Origin: DAOUJI01 sp965224415
Lineage (GTDB): Bacteria; Chloroflexota; Dehalococcoidia; Lucifugimonadales; JAGWBF01
Assembly (NCBI GenBank): GCA_965224415.1
Contig: CBDCZB010000004.1
Span: forward strand, 558,001-622,000
DNA: 64,000 nt
Direction: 5' to 3'
Notes under the pieces: model-generated
Database searches by the model: none
Told to the model about the DNA's origin: nothing
What the model saw: only the letters and a program-made list of their open reading frames with translations
Position numbers and translations under genes: made by a program
Shown here: one piece after another, positions 9,167-17,735 of the stretch
Layout of the letters: every line of letters starts with the position of its first letter
Numbering within the stretch: position 1 is the first letter of the stretch

Positions 9167-10275
9167 TCAGGAGTCTCGACAGTCCGGGGTTATGTACTGG
9201 CCTTCTATCTCATTCTCATTGCGGCCGTAGAACGTCGAGTCGATACCGAGACTGTCGCACAACTCCGAAGGTATCTCTCCAGTCAACTGGTTATTGCCCA
9301 GTTCAAGGGTAGACAGGTTTTCGAGGTTGCCCAACTCCGGGGGTATCTCTCCGGTCAGCTGGTTCTTACTGAGGTTCAGGCTTATCAGGGTTTCATAGCT
9401 GCCCAACTCCGGGGGTATCTCTCCGGTCAGCTGGTTCTCACTGAGGTCGATGACTTTCACGAAGTAGCGGTCGCCCAAGTTAACCAGATCTGGCGGTATT
9501 GTCCCGCTCAGTTGGTTCCCACTGAGGTTTAGCTCGGTCACGTTGGTCGCCAACCCTGACGGTATCTCCCCGCTCAATTGGTTCCCAGCGAGGTCTAGAA
9601 TGTTCGCGGTCACTCTGACATTCGTCCACTCTGACGGTATCCCCCCGCTCAACTGGTTCCCAGCGAGGTTCAACTCGTACAGGGCGGGCATTCCCCCCAG
9701 TTCCGGCGGAGAATCTCTCCGGTCAACTGGTTCCCAAAGAGGTTCAGTCCCGACAGTCTTTCGAGGTTGCTCAACTCAGGCGGAATCTCGCCGCTCAGCT
9801 GGCCATTCAGGGACAGTTTGTACAGGTTGGGGAGGTTGCCCAGTTCCGGCGGAATCTCCCCGGTCAACTCGTTGCCGCGGAGGTGTAGTTCTGTCAGGTT
9901 GGAAAGGCTGCCCAGCTCCGCTGGTAGCTCCCCGCTCAAACCGTCGTCGAAGAGGACCAGATCTGTAACGCGCCCGTCGTCGTTGGTGTAAACGCCCTCC
10001 CATTCGCCGAGGGGAGCGCCGCTCAGCCAGTTGTCGCTTCTGTTCCAGTTCTCACCGTCGGTTGCGTTGTAGAGGGCAACCAAGGCTTCCCGGTCCGTTT
10101 CGGCGGAGCCGGAGGCCGCGGGCGGCGCTGTCGCAGCCGGAGTGGACGCGGTCCGGTCGGGGCCTGTCACGCCGGACGGCTCATCAGAGCCGCAGGCCGC
10201 GAGCGCCGCCGTAAGGGCCAGCGCAAGGACAACACTCAACAGGGTCACGTATCTTGTCGTGCGTGTACGGGTCAT
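9167..10275 (-). pseudogene. Leucine-rich-repeat lipoprotein, frameshifted
   Basis: The ATG at 10275 (GGGAGG ribosome site) opens a protein with a basic N-terminus, hydrophobic core and lipobox (TAALAAC), a Thr/Ala/Pro linker, an LRR cap (ALVALYNATDGENW...WEGVYT) and plant-type 24-residue LRRs of the form LxGNxLTGEIPPELGNL. Near 9695 the frame is lost after GNQLTGEI, and the neighbouring frame continues the same repeats to the stop at 9167, ending with a C-terminal cap holding two cysteines. It is a paralogue of the gene just upstream. Such proteins are usually surface-exposed and bind proteins or glycans; no ligand is known here. A single-event frameshift or a sequencing error explains the break. 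Confidence 0.8.
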
Positions 10276-10373
10276 TTTCTTTACCTCCCGGTCTTACTGG
10301 CGCCATAGCCAACACATGCTGGGAGCACCTTCCGGACGATATGCCGTCCGTCCCTGTCTGAGGGCGCGTGGCT

Positions 10374-11486
10374 TCAGCAGAAGGGCAGGCCGCCAAGGTC
10401 AGAAGAGGAGGTAAGCTGGTCTTCCAGGCTGCTTGGCACGCACCCGCTCAAGGCGTTGCCGCTGAGCCGCAGTGCCACCAGGTTGGAGAGGCTGCCCAGC
10501 TCCGCCGGTATCTCCCCGCTCAAGACGTTGCCGCTGAGGTCCAGTGCCACCAGGTTGGAGAGGCTGCCCAGCTCCGCCGGTATCTCCCCGCTCAAGGCGT
10601 TCTCGGTGAGGGCCAGATGTGTCAGGTTGGAGAGGCTGCCCAGCTCCGGCGGTATCTCCCCGCTCAACTCGTTGCCGCTGAGGGCCAGATTTGTCAGGTT
10701 GGAGAGGCTGCCCAGCTCCGGCGGTATCTCCCCAATCAACTCGTTGACGCCGAGGGCCAGATTTGTCAGGTTGGAGAGGCTGCCCAGCTCCGCCGGTAGC
10801 TCTCCGCTCAAGTCGTTGCCGCTGAGGGTCAACCATGTCAGGTTGGAGAGGCTGCCCAGCTCCGGCGGTATCTCCCCAATCAACTCGTTGACGCCGAGGG
10901 CCAGATTTGTCAGGTTGGAGAGGCTGCCCAGCTCCGCCGGTATCTCCCCGCTCAAGGCGTTGCCGGAGAGGTACAGCTGTTTCAGGTTGGAGAGGCTGCC
11001 CAGCTCCGCCGGTATCTCCCCGCTCAAGGCGTTGTTGTCGAGGTCCAGATTTGTCAGGTTGGAGAGACTGCCCAACTCCGCCGGTATCTCCCCGCTCAAG
11101 CCGTTGCCGCTGAGGTCCAGCCATATAACGCGCCCGTCGTCGTCAGTGTAGACGTACTCCCATTCACCGAGGGGCGCGTCGCTCAGCCAGTTGGCGTTGT
11201 TCCTCCAGTTCTCACCGTTCGTTGCGTTGTAGAGGCCAGCCAGCGCCGCCCGGTCCGTTTCGGCGGAGCCGGAGGCCGCGGGCGGCGCTGTGGTAGCCGC
11301 AGGTACAGGCGTATCGGTGGCAGTGGGCGCGTCCACTGACCCTGGCGTGGTAGGCGTCTGTGTGGGGGAGGCCGGCGTCTCCGTTGGGGTGGACGCGGTC
11401 CGGTCGAGGCCTGTCACGCCGGACGGCTCATCAGAGCCGCAGGCCGCGAGCGCTGCCGTAAGGGCCAGGGTAAGGACAACGCTCAA
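10374..11486 (-). CDS. Leucine-rich-repeat lipoprotein
   Basis: About 370 residues: signal segment with lipobox (TAALAAC), Thr/Pro-rich linker, LRR N-terminal cap (ALAGLYNATNGENW), then ten 24-residue repeats of consensus LxLSGNxLSGEIPAELGSLSNL and a Cys-containing cap (GCVPSSLEDQL...GLPFC). It is the intact sister of the frameshifted gene to its left; both are on the minus strand. The start is a problem: the sister begins ATG ACC CGT ACA, but here the matching codon at 11522-11520 is ATT, after AGAAGGA. Translation may use ATT, which keeps the basic N-terminus, or the TTG at 11486, which loses it. If neither works the gene is silent. Confidence 0.8.
   Translation of the reverse strand: MSVVLTLALTAALAACGSDEPSGVTGLDRTASTPTETPASPTQTPTTPGSVDAPTATDTPVPAATTAPPAASGSAETDRAALAGLYNATNGENWRNNANWLSDAPLGEWEYVYTDDDGRVIWLDLSGNGLSGEIPAELGSLSNLTNLDLDNNALSGEIPAELGSLSNLKQLYLSGNALSGEIPAELGSLSNLTNLALGVNELIGEIPPELGSLSNLTWLTLSGNDLSGELPAELGSLSNLTNLALGVNELIGEIPPELGSLSNLTNLALSGNELSGEIPPELGSLSNLTHLALTENALSGEIPAELGSLSNLVALDLSGNVLSGEIPAELGSLSNLVALRLSGNALSGCVPSSLEDQLTSSSDLGGLPFC
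10440..11110. repeat. 72-bp tandem repeats coding for LRRs
   Basis: About ten copies of a 72-bp unit sharing GTTGGAGAGGCTGCCCAGCT and TATCTCCCCGCTCAA. They encode the LRR repeats of the gene on the minus strand. The unit length is exactly 24 codons and copies differ mainly in the solvent-exposed codons, as expected for repeat expansion within a gene. Confidence 0.9.
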
Positions 11487-11759
11487 CAGGGTCGCGTATC
11501 TTGTCGTGCGTGTACGGGTAATTTTCCTTCTCTCCTGATCTTGACTGGCACCATATGTCCACAGATTCGTACGTATCGAATAGCGGAGGTGCTATGGGTG
11601 TCAATGCTGAGACACCCGTTTCGCCACTCCCAAATATGTGTTGGTATGTCGGCTTCCGCGGGGGATGAGCGGGCGCCCCATGCGCAATAGCCAACACAAC
11701 CCGGGAATACCAAAAGCGGTGTTCCTAACGTGTGTTGGGTATGGCGCACGACACCGCCC

Positions 11760-12140
11760 ATCCTGAGCCTATCTGTTTCAAACCAGCAGAGGGTCGGGAA
11801 GTCGATCTGGTGGAGGCCGGTCTGAACCAACCTAAGATAGCAGATAGGCATGTCGATGCCCTCCTTTAACCCTATGGGCCACCGACGCCTCTCGCCACTC
11901 CGGGACACCGCCTCGGCCTTCATCACCGACACGGTTCCCGCGTGTCGGTGATGAAGTCGTCTATCCTCTCGGTGATGTCCATGGTGCAGGCGTGGGTGGA
12001 GTAGGCCCGCGCCCGGCGTCTCTCCACCCGCTCGGTGGCCACCAAGTCGATGAGCGCCTGCTCATTGGGATAGACCCGCTCCTCTGAAAGGAGCGGCACC
12101 TGGACGATGATGTCGCCGCTCCTGAGGAACTCTCCCAGTA
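11760..12140 (-). pseudogene. Internal remnant of the element helicase gene
   Basis: Read on the minus strand, 12140 to about 11760 aligns with 43860-44250 of the intact helicase gene. It contains equivalents of PPLSEEKLYPKEQALIDLVA, then VMKADAV, then KQGID..IC..RLVQTGL..IDFPT and the following ETD. Several frameshifts and substitutions make it non-coding. It is cut at its right by the IS630 element. Between 11523 and about 11760 there is only the LRR leader region and no gene was recognised. Confidence 0.7.
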
Positions 12141-12151
12141 GGGCAGCACTA

Positions 12152-13373
12152 GTACTGAACCAAATCAGGATTGGCAGGGATAGAGGCGATGGAGTTTGCG
12201 TCTGGCGTCTTGGGCAGTGAACCGCCAGTTAATGGTAGCTCCTATCGCGTTCCGCTCTGACACGCAGGCGCTGACGGCTCTTTCCAGGCTGTCCTCATCT
12301 CCGTTGCGTCCGCGCAGGCAGGCCCGGGCCAGCACGCTGAACTCGATCTCCGCCATATTCAGCCAGCTTCCGTGCTTGGGAGTGTGGTGCAACTCCAGCC
12401 GCTTGGCGATGCGCCGGGCCTCGGCCGCCGGGAAAGTCTCGTAAAGCGAGGCCATCCGATGCGTGTTCAGATTGTCGAGAACCAGCCGAATCACCGGGAC
12501 ATCGGGGTAGGCCTCATCCACCAGCCACCGCATCTGCTGAGCGAAGTCCTGCATGGTGCGTTGCCGGGTTATCGCCACGTGGCGCCAGCCCCGGCGAGGC
12601 TCACAGGTGAGGAACAGGTTGCGCGTCCCTCCCCGCTGGTATTCGTAGTCCTCACGCCTCGGCCTCCCAGGCTTTGCCGGCAGCGGTTCCCTCACGTCGG
12701 CCAGCAACTGGGTGGAGGTCTCGTCAAAGCAGACCACCGGCCTCTGCGGATCGTAGGGCTCGGCGTAGAGATCCAGCACGTCCTCCATGGCCGCCACGAA
12801 CTCTCCACCTACCTTGGGGATGCACCATTGTTTCTTGAGCCACGGCTTGAGCGTGTTTTTTTTAGCCGCAGGCGGACCGTCTCGGGAGATAAAGACTCCA
12901 CCAATCCCAACTCCACCACCTTGCCCGCCAGGGCCCGCATGGTCCAGTGGTCATGACCGTCGGGCACCGGGCTGCAGGCCAAGGCTATCAGGTGGGCCTC
13001 CACCCTTTCATCCACCTTTCTGGGCCGGTTGACCTGGTTATGGTGCCTCAGCACCTCGTCCAGTCCTTCCTCGGCATACCGCCGCTTGGTGCGGAACACG
13101 GTCCGCTCCGACACGTCCAGTGCGGTGGCCACCTGGGGGGCGGTCCAGCCCTCATCTATCTTGATCAGGATGCGGGCCCGGGTAATCGCCTGTGCGGAAC
13201 TCCTCCCAGCCCTGATCATCTTCCTGAGCCGTCCCTTTTCCTGTGTTGCCAGCCGGACTCCGTACTTCTCCTGCACCATGACCACCTCACATCCCACAAC
13301 CCTTCGTCTATCCCCAAGGTAGCATCCTGTCTGGGCTCACGTACTAACTGACAATGCCAGATTGGCCGAATAC
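12152..13373. mobile_element. IS630-family insertion sequence
   Basis: The element is bounded by related terminal sequences: left end GTACTGAACCAAATCAGG (from 12152) and right end, read inwards on the minus strand, GTATTCGGCCAATCTGG (from 13373). Both sides are flanked by TA (12150-12151 and 13374-13375), the target duplicated by IS630/Tc1 transposons. Total length is about 1.22 kb, normal for the family. It interrupts a helicase remnant on the left and abuts the 3' end of the serine recombinase gene on the right. Confidence 0.85.
12165..13279 (-). CDS. IS630-family transposase, two frames joined at an A8 slip site
   Basis: The first frame (ATG 13279, GAGGTGG just upstream) encodes the helix-turn-helix half: ITRARILIKIDEGWTAPQVA, then DVSERTVFRTKRRY, up to SLSPETVRLRLKK. 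At CTAAAAAAAACACG (about 12855-12868) the frame must slip by -1 to continue as KNTLKPWLKKQW and the DDE domain, with the first Asp in VCFDETS, the second in LVLDNLNTH and the catalytic Glu in NMAEIEFSVLAR. IS630 elements commonly use programmed frameshifting, and eight A is a good slippery site, so this is probably a working gene of about 370 residues, not a pseudogene. Confidence 0.85.
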
Positions 13374-15035
13374 TAGGGCCTGACTAAAAGTCCAGCACGA
13401 ACCTGATGCTGAAGGTTCTTGTGAACCAATTGACACGCACTCAGGTTCAGCGGACTCAGGATCGGGAGAATCAGGGTCTGAGGAATCATCGTCGATGGGT
13501 ATAGCCAGCGTGATGTGCACGTTGTTGTCCCTGTCGATGATGACCTGTTCCACGAGCATCTGGAGATAATCGTGACGCTCCTCGGGGGTCAAGTCGTCCA
13601 GGCCCTGACCGAACTCTCTCGCCCAGGCGAGGACCTCCTCCATCAGTCGCCGCTTCTCTGTTCCACTCTCCTCCAGAGCACGGTAATCGTCCAGCTTCGC
13701 CCTGGCGCTCTCAAGCCGCTCGGTGATGAACTTGCGCTGGAGGTCGAGTTGGGCTTCGGTGATCTTTCCCGACACGAACAGCCTGATAGCGCGGTCCTCT
13801 TCTATCTGGATGCTTCGCAGGTCTCGCTCGGCCTGGGCGATCTCCTCCTCCATTTCGCCGCCCTCCTGAGAATCGAGGGTGGCGATACCGGCGACGATCA
13901 GGTCGGGGTTCTGGAGTACCCGCTTCACCTCGCTCCATATCGGCTCCTCCAACTGCTCCGCCCGGATGTAGGGATTCTCCCGGCAGCGCAGGCGCATACC
14001 CTGCATCCCGTTGCACATGTAGTAGCGGCGGGGGGTGGTCAGGTCGTAGGTGTAAGCCTTGCCCTTGCGAACGCTGGTGGTTGTCCAGGAGGCCCTCGTG
14101 TGGAAGTTGCGGCCGCACTCGCCGCATTTCAGAAGGTGCTGCAACAGGTAGAGCACCTTCGTGTTCCTCTTGGCCTTCGTGCTCCGCTGCTTCTTCAACT
14201 TCTGCGCCCGTTCCCAGGTCTTATCGTCGATCACCTGCGGGACCGGAATCTCAATCCAGGTGTCTCTCGGCTGGTCGTAGACCTTCATGCCGTCCTCGGT
14301 GGCGACATGGCGATACTTTCCGTAGACCCAGGTGCCCGCGTAGGTGGCATTCCCCAGGATGTGGTGCACGCGGGACTGAAGCCACATCAGCTTGCCGGTC
14401 TGTGTGGGGACCCCCTCGTCGGTCAGCCGCACGGCAATGGAGTAGGCCCTCATCCCTTCATCGACGTACATGCGGAAGATGCGGCGGACGACCTCCGCCT
14501 GCTCCTCAACCACCTCGGGCCTGCCGTCGTCCCCGATGCGGTAACCGTAGGGGAGGCCGCCGGTGGGCACCCGTCCCTGCTTGGCAGTCCCCCGCTTGCC
14601 CATGGTGGACCGCTCCCGGAAGTTGTCGAGCTCTATCTTGCCGATGGCTGCCATGAGGCCGAAAGTCTTCATGTCGATGGCATCCAACACGGCTTCGAGC
14701 CGAATCTGGTGGGCCTCGACGACCTCCATGAGTGCGGCGGCGGGGTACATGCCCCTGCTGAGGCGGTCGGACTTCCAGCACACGATGGTATCGAAGCGTC
14801 CCTTTCTGGCGTCGGCCAGCATCCGCTGGAACTCGGGTCGCTTCTTCGACCAGCCCCTGCCCACCTCCTGGTAGCGGGCGGTGATGGTCAGCCCTTTGCT
14901 CTCGCAGTAGGCTTCCATGTCGCCTGTCTGCTCGGTGATGGATGTCTTGTCCTCCCCGTCCTGGCTCTTGTCCGATACGCGGGCGTAGATGGCCGCCCGG
15001 TTCGCCTCCGTCTTCCACTTGGCGGTTCTCGCCAT
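13344..15035 (-). CDS. Large serine recombinase (integrase)
   Basis: A 563-residue site-specific recombinase. The resolvase domain (about residues 13-165) has the nucleophile Ser21 in IYARVSDKSQ and the arginine-rich KSDRLSRG. The Recombinase domain (about 190-290) has PYGYR and WLQSRVHHILGN. A zinc ribbon starts at CGECGRNFHT, and a coiled coil (about 395-480) follows, the part that controls integration direction. It probably integrates or excises the 13-50 kb element. The last nine codons and the stop come from the IS630 end, so the natural C-terminus is lost or altered. The ATG at 15035 follows AAAGGAGG. Confidence 0.92.
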   Translation of the reverse strand: MARTAKWKTEANRAAIYARVSDKSQDGEDKTSITEQTGDMEAYCESKGLTITARYQEVGRGWSKKRPEFQRMLADARKGRFDTIVCWKSDRLSRGMYPAAALMEVVEAHQIRLEAVLDAIDMKTFGLMAAIGKIELDNFRERSTMGKRGTAKQGRVPTGGLPYGYRIGDDGRPEVVEEQAEVVRRIFRMYVDEGMRAYSIAVRLTDEGVPTQTGKLMWLQSRVHHILGNATYAGTWVYGKYRHVATEDGMKVYDQPRDTWIEIPVPQVIDDKTWERAQKLKKQRSTKAKRNTKVLYLLQHLLKCGECGRNFHTRASWTTTSVRKGKAYTYDLTTPRRYYMCNGMQGMRLRCRENPYIRAEQLEEPIWSEVKRVLQNPDLIVAGIATLDSQEGGEMEEEIAQAERDLRSIQIEEDRAIRLFVSGKITEAQLDLQRKFITERLESARAKLDDYRALEESGTEKRRLMEEVLAWAREFGQGLDDLTPEERHDYLQMLVEQVIIDRDNNVHITLAIPIDDDSSDPDSPDPESAEPECVSIGSQEPSASGSCWTFSQALVFGQSGIVS

Positions 15036-15139
15036 TACTGCCTCCTTTGTTTCTCATCCGTCCGCCGAGGCTCCGAAGCAAGCCTGTCGGCCTGCCGTAC
15101 CCAGATCGTTCGCTCCGGCAGGGAGAATCGAATGACCCG

Positions 15140-15583
15140 CTACGGCGCACCGGGGCGCAGCGGATGCTGCCATCGCAATCCTGGGAATCGGTTGAAGTCG
15201 GAGTCGGTGGACACCATGGTGCATCCATGCTCGACTGCAATCGCCGCGTGCTGGGCGTCGGCGACCAGCTTTCCGGTGGCTCCGGACTCGCGGCACAGTC
15301 TTTCGAATATGTCCAGATGGTCGGGGCCGGGACCCACGATGCGCGCCGTGGGGCGGTCCACCAGCGAGGACACGAACGCGAAGGACTGGTCGAGAGTGGA
15401 TGGCGGGTCGAAGACGCGGGGGTTGGTTGCGACGCGAATGAAGCCGGACAGAACGAGGACGGAGAGGGCAAACGGTTCCGGTCCCGTCGCCAAACGGGTG
15501 AGCCAGGCCGCGTACTCTGCGTGATCGGGGATGGAGTCCTCCATGTGTGCGTATATCAGGACATTCACGTCTGGAAGCAGCAT
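15140..15583 (-). CDS. vapC: PIN-domain toxin (VapC-type)
   Basis: A 147-residue PIN ribonuclease. The first acidic residue is in LLPDVNVLIYA, a second cluster is ADAQHAAIA, and the closing acidic residues are in STDSDFNRFPGLRW, giving the usual four-carboxylate metal site. VapC toxins cleave tRNA or rRNA when the antitoxin is degraded; the target here is unknown. The start (ATG 15583) lies 6 bp after the antitoxin stop, the usual operon. The pair sits beside the recombinase, a common place for element-stabilising toxin-antitoxin modules. Confidence 0.85.
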   Translation of the reverse strand: MLLPDVNVLIYAHMEDSIPDHAEYAAWLTRLATGPEPFALSVLVLSGFIRVATNPRVFDPPSTLDQSFAFVSSLVDRPTARIVGPGPDHLDIFERLCRESGATGKLVADAQHAAIAVEHGCTMVSTDSDFNRFPGLRWQHPLRPGAP

Positions 15584-15589
15584 CCCGAA

Positions 15590-15847
15590 TCACCGGCTCC
15601 CGTGCCCGAACCGGGCCTCGTCGTCCTGCGCATCGAGCGCCCTGGGCCGGTCGAGGTCGACTCCGGGACGGGGGTGAACGCCGCGCACGGTGACCAGACG
15701 GAACGGCGGAGGCTCTGACGTCTCGCGATGCTTCAAAGCATCGTCCAACGTTCTGGAAATAAACGCGCTCACGCTGATGCCGCGGGCTTCGGCTGCCCGA
15801 CGCACCTGCTTCGCAAGCTGGTCATCAAGGGAGATAGTCGTCCTCAT
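15590..15847 (-). CDS. Ribbon-helix-helix antitoxin
   Basis: About 85 residues. MRTTISLDDQLAKQVRRAAE followed by GISVSAFISRTLDDAL is a classic ribbon-helix-helix DNA-binding domain, so the protein probably represses its own operon and, through its C-terminal tail (PPPFRLVTVRGVHPRPGVDL), neutralises the PIN toxin downstream. Two in-frame ATGs exist (15859 and 15847); the second is chosen because the domain begins there. Neither has a strong ribosome site. Confidence 0.82.
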   Translation of the reverse strand: MRTTISLDDQLAKQVRRAAEARGISVSAFISRTLDDALKHRETSEPPPFRLVTVRGVHPRPGVDLDRPRALDAQDDEARFGHGSR

Positions 15848-15920
15848 GGTGTATATCATAACACATCTTCATCAGTGCATCAACACTGTCGAACACGCCA
15901 TTTCACACTCCACAGTGTCC

Positions 15921-16739
15921 CTAGCACTCGTTCCCGAACCCGTCGCTCTGCCCGTCGTCTCCCAGGCCCGCCTCATCGAGGGCGACCGCCTCGGCCAGAG
16001 GCATCCGCAGGGAGTGCAGGTACGGCGTCTTGTCCAGGGCCAGCCCGTCGCGCAACCTGGCGTCGATCTCCACCGCCTCGGCGAAGAGCTCCGGCCACCT
16101 GCGCTTGGTCTCCACCCACCGCTGCCGGGACTGGAAGGGGCAGGCGACGCAGGCCGAGCGTTCCAGGGGCCTGTCGTAACGCTCCTGCCACCAGTTCATG
16201 CAGTCGCTTCGGGACATCCCCGCCTCGATGAGAGGGTAACGGTTCGTCATCCACCTGTCGCGGGAGGTCTTCATGCGTATGGCCTCGTCGGTGGAGATGC
16301 CGAGCCACAGCTCGACGGTGGTCCCGGAGGGGACACGCTGCCGGGGTTTCAGACCCAGCAACTCGCGTATCCTTCGGCGTATGGGTCGTATCTTGTAGTT
16401 GTCGGTGCACTGGCGCCTGCCGATGCCGTCGCCCTCCCCGTCGCGTCCCTTCAGGTAGACGGGGATATCCACGTAGTTTCGTGAGCCCGAGTGGTTTGTG
16501 AGGGCCTTCACATCCTCGCGGAGGCTGCGTCCGTTGTCCACGACGTACAGGGGGAAGCTCAGCCGGTCTTTCAGCCACGTCAGATGCTCGTAGATGCTGG
16601 GCGGCTCCCAGCGGGTGTCGGCGAATATGGCGCAGTCGGGGATGCGGTCGAATGCCCCCTCGTTAGCCATGAGCGCCATGACGGAGGACTGGACGCCCCC
16701 GCCCAGGCTGATGACGGTGAAACGAGGGGAACGCATCAT
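15921..16739 (-). CDS. PP-loop (PAPS reductase-like) family protein
   Basis: A 272-residue member of the adenine nucleotide alpha-hydrolase superfamily. The N-terminal SLGGGVQSSVMALMA is a variant PP-loop. GRRQCTDNYKIRP and a later CVACPFQSRQRW with two cysteines are the usual companions in phage- and plasmid-borne PAPS reductase-like proteins. The reaction is unknown; such proteins may activate a substrate by adenylation, for example for nucleic acid thiolation, but neither Dnd partners nor sulfur carriers are nearby. It overlaps the preceding small gene by 4 bp (ATGA), so they are co-translated. Confidence 0.75.
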   Translation of the reverse strand: MMRSPRFTVISLGGGVQSSVMALMANEGAFDRIPDCAIFADTRWEPPSIYEHLTWLKDRLSFPLYVVDNGRSLREDVKALTNHSGSRNYVDIPVYLKGRDGEGDGIGRRQCTDNYKIRPIRRRIRELLGLKPRQRVPSGTTVELWLGISTDEAIRMKTSRDRWMTNRYPLIEAGMSRSDCMNWWQERYDRPLERSACVACPFQSRQRWVETKRRWPELFAEAVEIDARLRDGLALDKTPYLHSLRMPLAEAVALDEAGLGDDGQSDGFGNEC

Positions 16740-16972
16740 GCCTCCGCCTCGGTGGTGTCATCAGCTTGCGGGTCGCTCGGGGGAGTGTCCTCGCCGCGCG
16801 CGGCCTGCCTGTCTCTGGCGGCGTGCTTGATCATCAGGGTGATGATGCGGCGCAAGCGGTTCCGGGCATCGGGTGCGGGTCTGGAAGAGACCCTGATGAC
16901 GCCTATCTCAAAGGCGTCCCTGCGGGGCTTCCGCCGTCCGTTCTGTTCATTCTTTCCGGTGGTATCTTTCAT
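16736..16972 (-). CDS. Small basic hypothetical protein
   Basis: A 78-residue protein, not recognised. The N-terminal half is basic (KNEQNGRRKPRRDAF), the centre is a helix-prone RNRLRRIITLMIKHAARDRQ, and the tail is acidic. Its stop overlaps the ATG of the PP-loop gene (ATGA), which is the main reason to believe it is expressed. The ribosome site is weak. Confidence 0.5.
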   Translation of the reverse strand: MKDTTGKNEQNGRRKPRRDAFEIGVIRVSSRPAPDARNRLRRIITLMIKHAARDRQAARGEDTPPSDPQADDTTEAEA

Positions 16973-17069
16973 ATTGCGTAGTCGCAGCGGCGTCTGGTGG
17001 GCCGCTGGCCTCTCGACACGGGATTGCGGCTGGGCCGCCGTTGCGCCTGCGCCCGGCGGGGCCGCTCGT

Positions 17070-17399
17070 CTAGCTGTCCTCCTTGAAGAAGCTCATCTGG
17101 AAGCTCTCGGTGACGAGGATCGCCATGCCTCCGGGCATCCGAGCCGCGAAGCGGAAGAGGGCGTGCATGGCCCAGCCGCGGGGCTCCACCCCGTTGCGCC
17201 ACCGGTGGACCAGCTTGGGGTCCACGCCGATGGCCCTGGCGAAGGCGGCCCACGTGAGGCCGCTGACCTCCTTCAGCCTTTCGAGGCGCTTGGGGAAGTC
17301 CTCCGCCAGCACCGCGGCCTGGAGCGCCAGGTCCTGTTCCTCGTCGAAGATCTGTTCCGTAGTCCCGTCGAAACGGGACGAATCGTTATGGTTCGTCAT
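17070..17399 (-). CDS. Helix-turn-helix (XRE-like) protein
   Basis: A 109-residue probable transcription regulator. The HTH is at LTWAAFARAIGVDPKLVHRW (about residues 48-67), preceded by an acidic helix. A short tail after RGWAMHALFRFAARMPGGM may form a dimer interface. Its start overlaps the end of the upstream HTH gene by 14 bp, so two small DNA-binding proteins are made together. They may control the recombinase/toxin cluster downstream or the transfer operon. Confidence 0.72.
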   Translation of the reverse strand: MTNHNDSSRFDGTTEQIFDEEQDLALQAAVLAEDFPKRLERLKEVSGLTWAAFARAIGVDPKLVHRWRNGVEPRGWAMHALFRFAARMPGGMAILVTESFQMSFFKEDS

Positions 17400-17667
17400 C
17401 TCTAACCTCCATAGTGAAGAGTTGGTCGAAGTCGTCGAAACCCAGGGCCCTGAGCATCCGGCGGCGAATGCGACCGGAGGGTGTGCGCCCCGCGTTGACC
17501 AGCATCGAGATGTAGCCGGGGCTGACCCCGACCTCCCTGGCGAGCCAGTTCTGGGAGCGGTTCAGCAGTGTGAGCCGTTCCCATAGGGCCGCCGTGTTGA
17601 GCCGGACAACGGTCCGTCCTCCACGCCTCCGGGGACCTTTCTTCTTGTGGTCGTCTTGCGAACGCAT
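17386..17667 (-). CDS. Helix-turn-helix (Cro/C1-like) protein
   Basis: A 93-residue protein with a basic N-terminus (KKKGPRRRGGR) and a lambda-repressor-like HTH: LLNRSQNWLAREVGVSPGY followed by ISMLVNAGRTPSGRIRRRM. Probably a repressor of the element. The ATG at 17667 lies 69 bp after the stop of the large winged-helix gene on the same strand. Confidence 0.75.
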   Translation of the reverse strand: MRSQDDHKKKGPRRRGGRTVVRLNTAALWERLTLLNRSQNWLAREVGVSPGYISMLVNAGRTPSGRIRRRMLRALGFDDFDQLFTMEVRDDEP

Positions 17668-17735
17668 GGCTCTTCCTCTCCCTTTGGGGAAGGGAGCGCG
17701 AGCCGTCGCGCCGCTTCCCCGATGTCAGTCGTTGG

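Noticed and set aside
10440..11110. Regular 72-bp repeats resembling a CRISPR array
   Set aside because: The unit is exactly 24 codons in frame with an LRR gene and the 'spacers' encode variable LRR positions; no cas genes are nearby.
13515..15524. 669-codon plus-strand frame opposite the serine recombinase
   Set aside because: Shadow of the recombinase and PIN toxin genes, which have clear motifs and ribosome sites on the minus strand.
15921..16739. DndC phosphorothioation enzyme
   Set aside because: Only a PP-loop family resemblance; no dndB, D or E and no cysteine desulfurase nearby.
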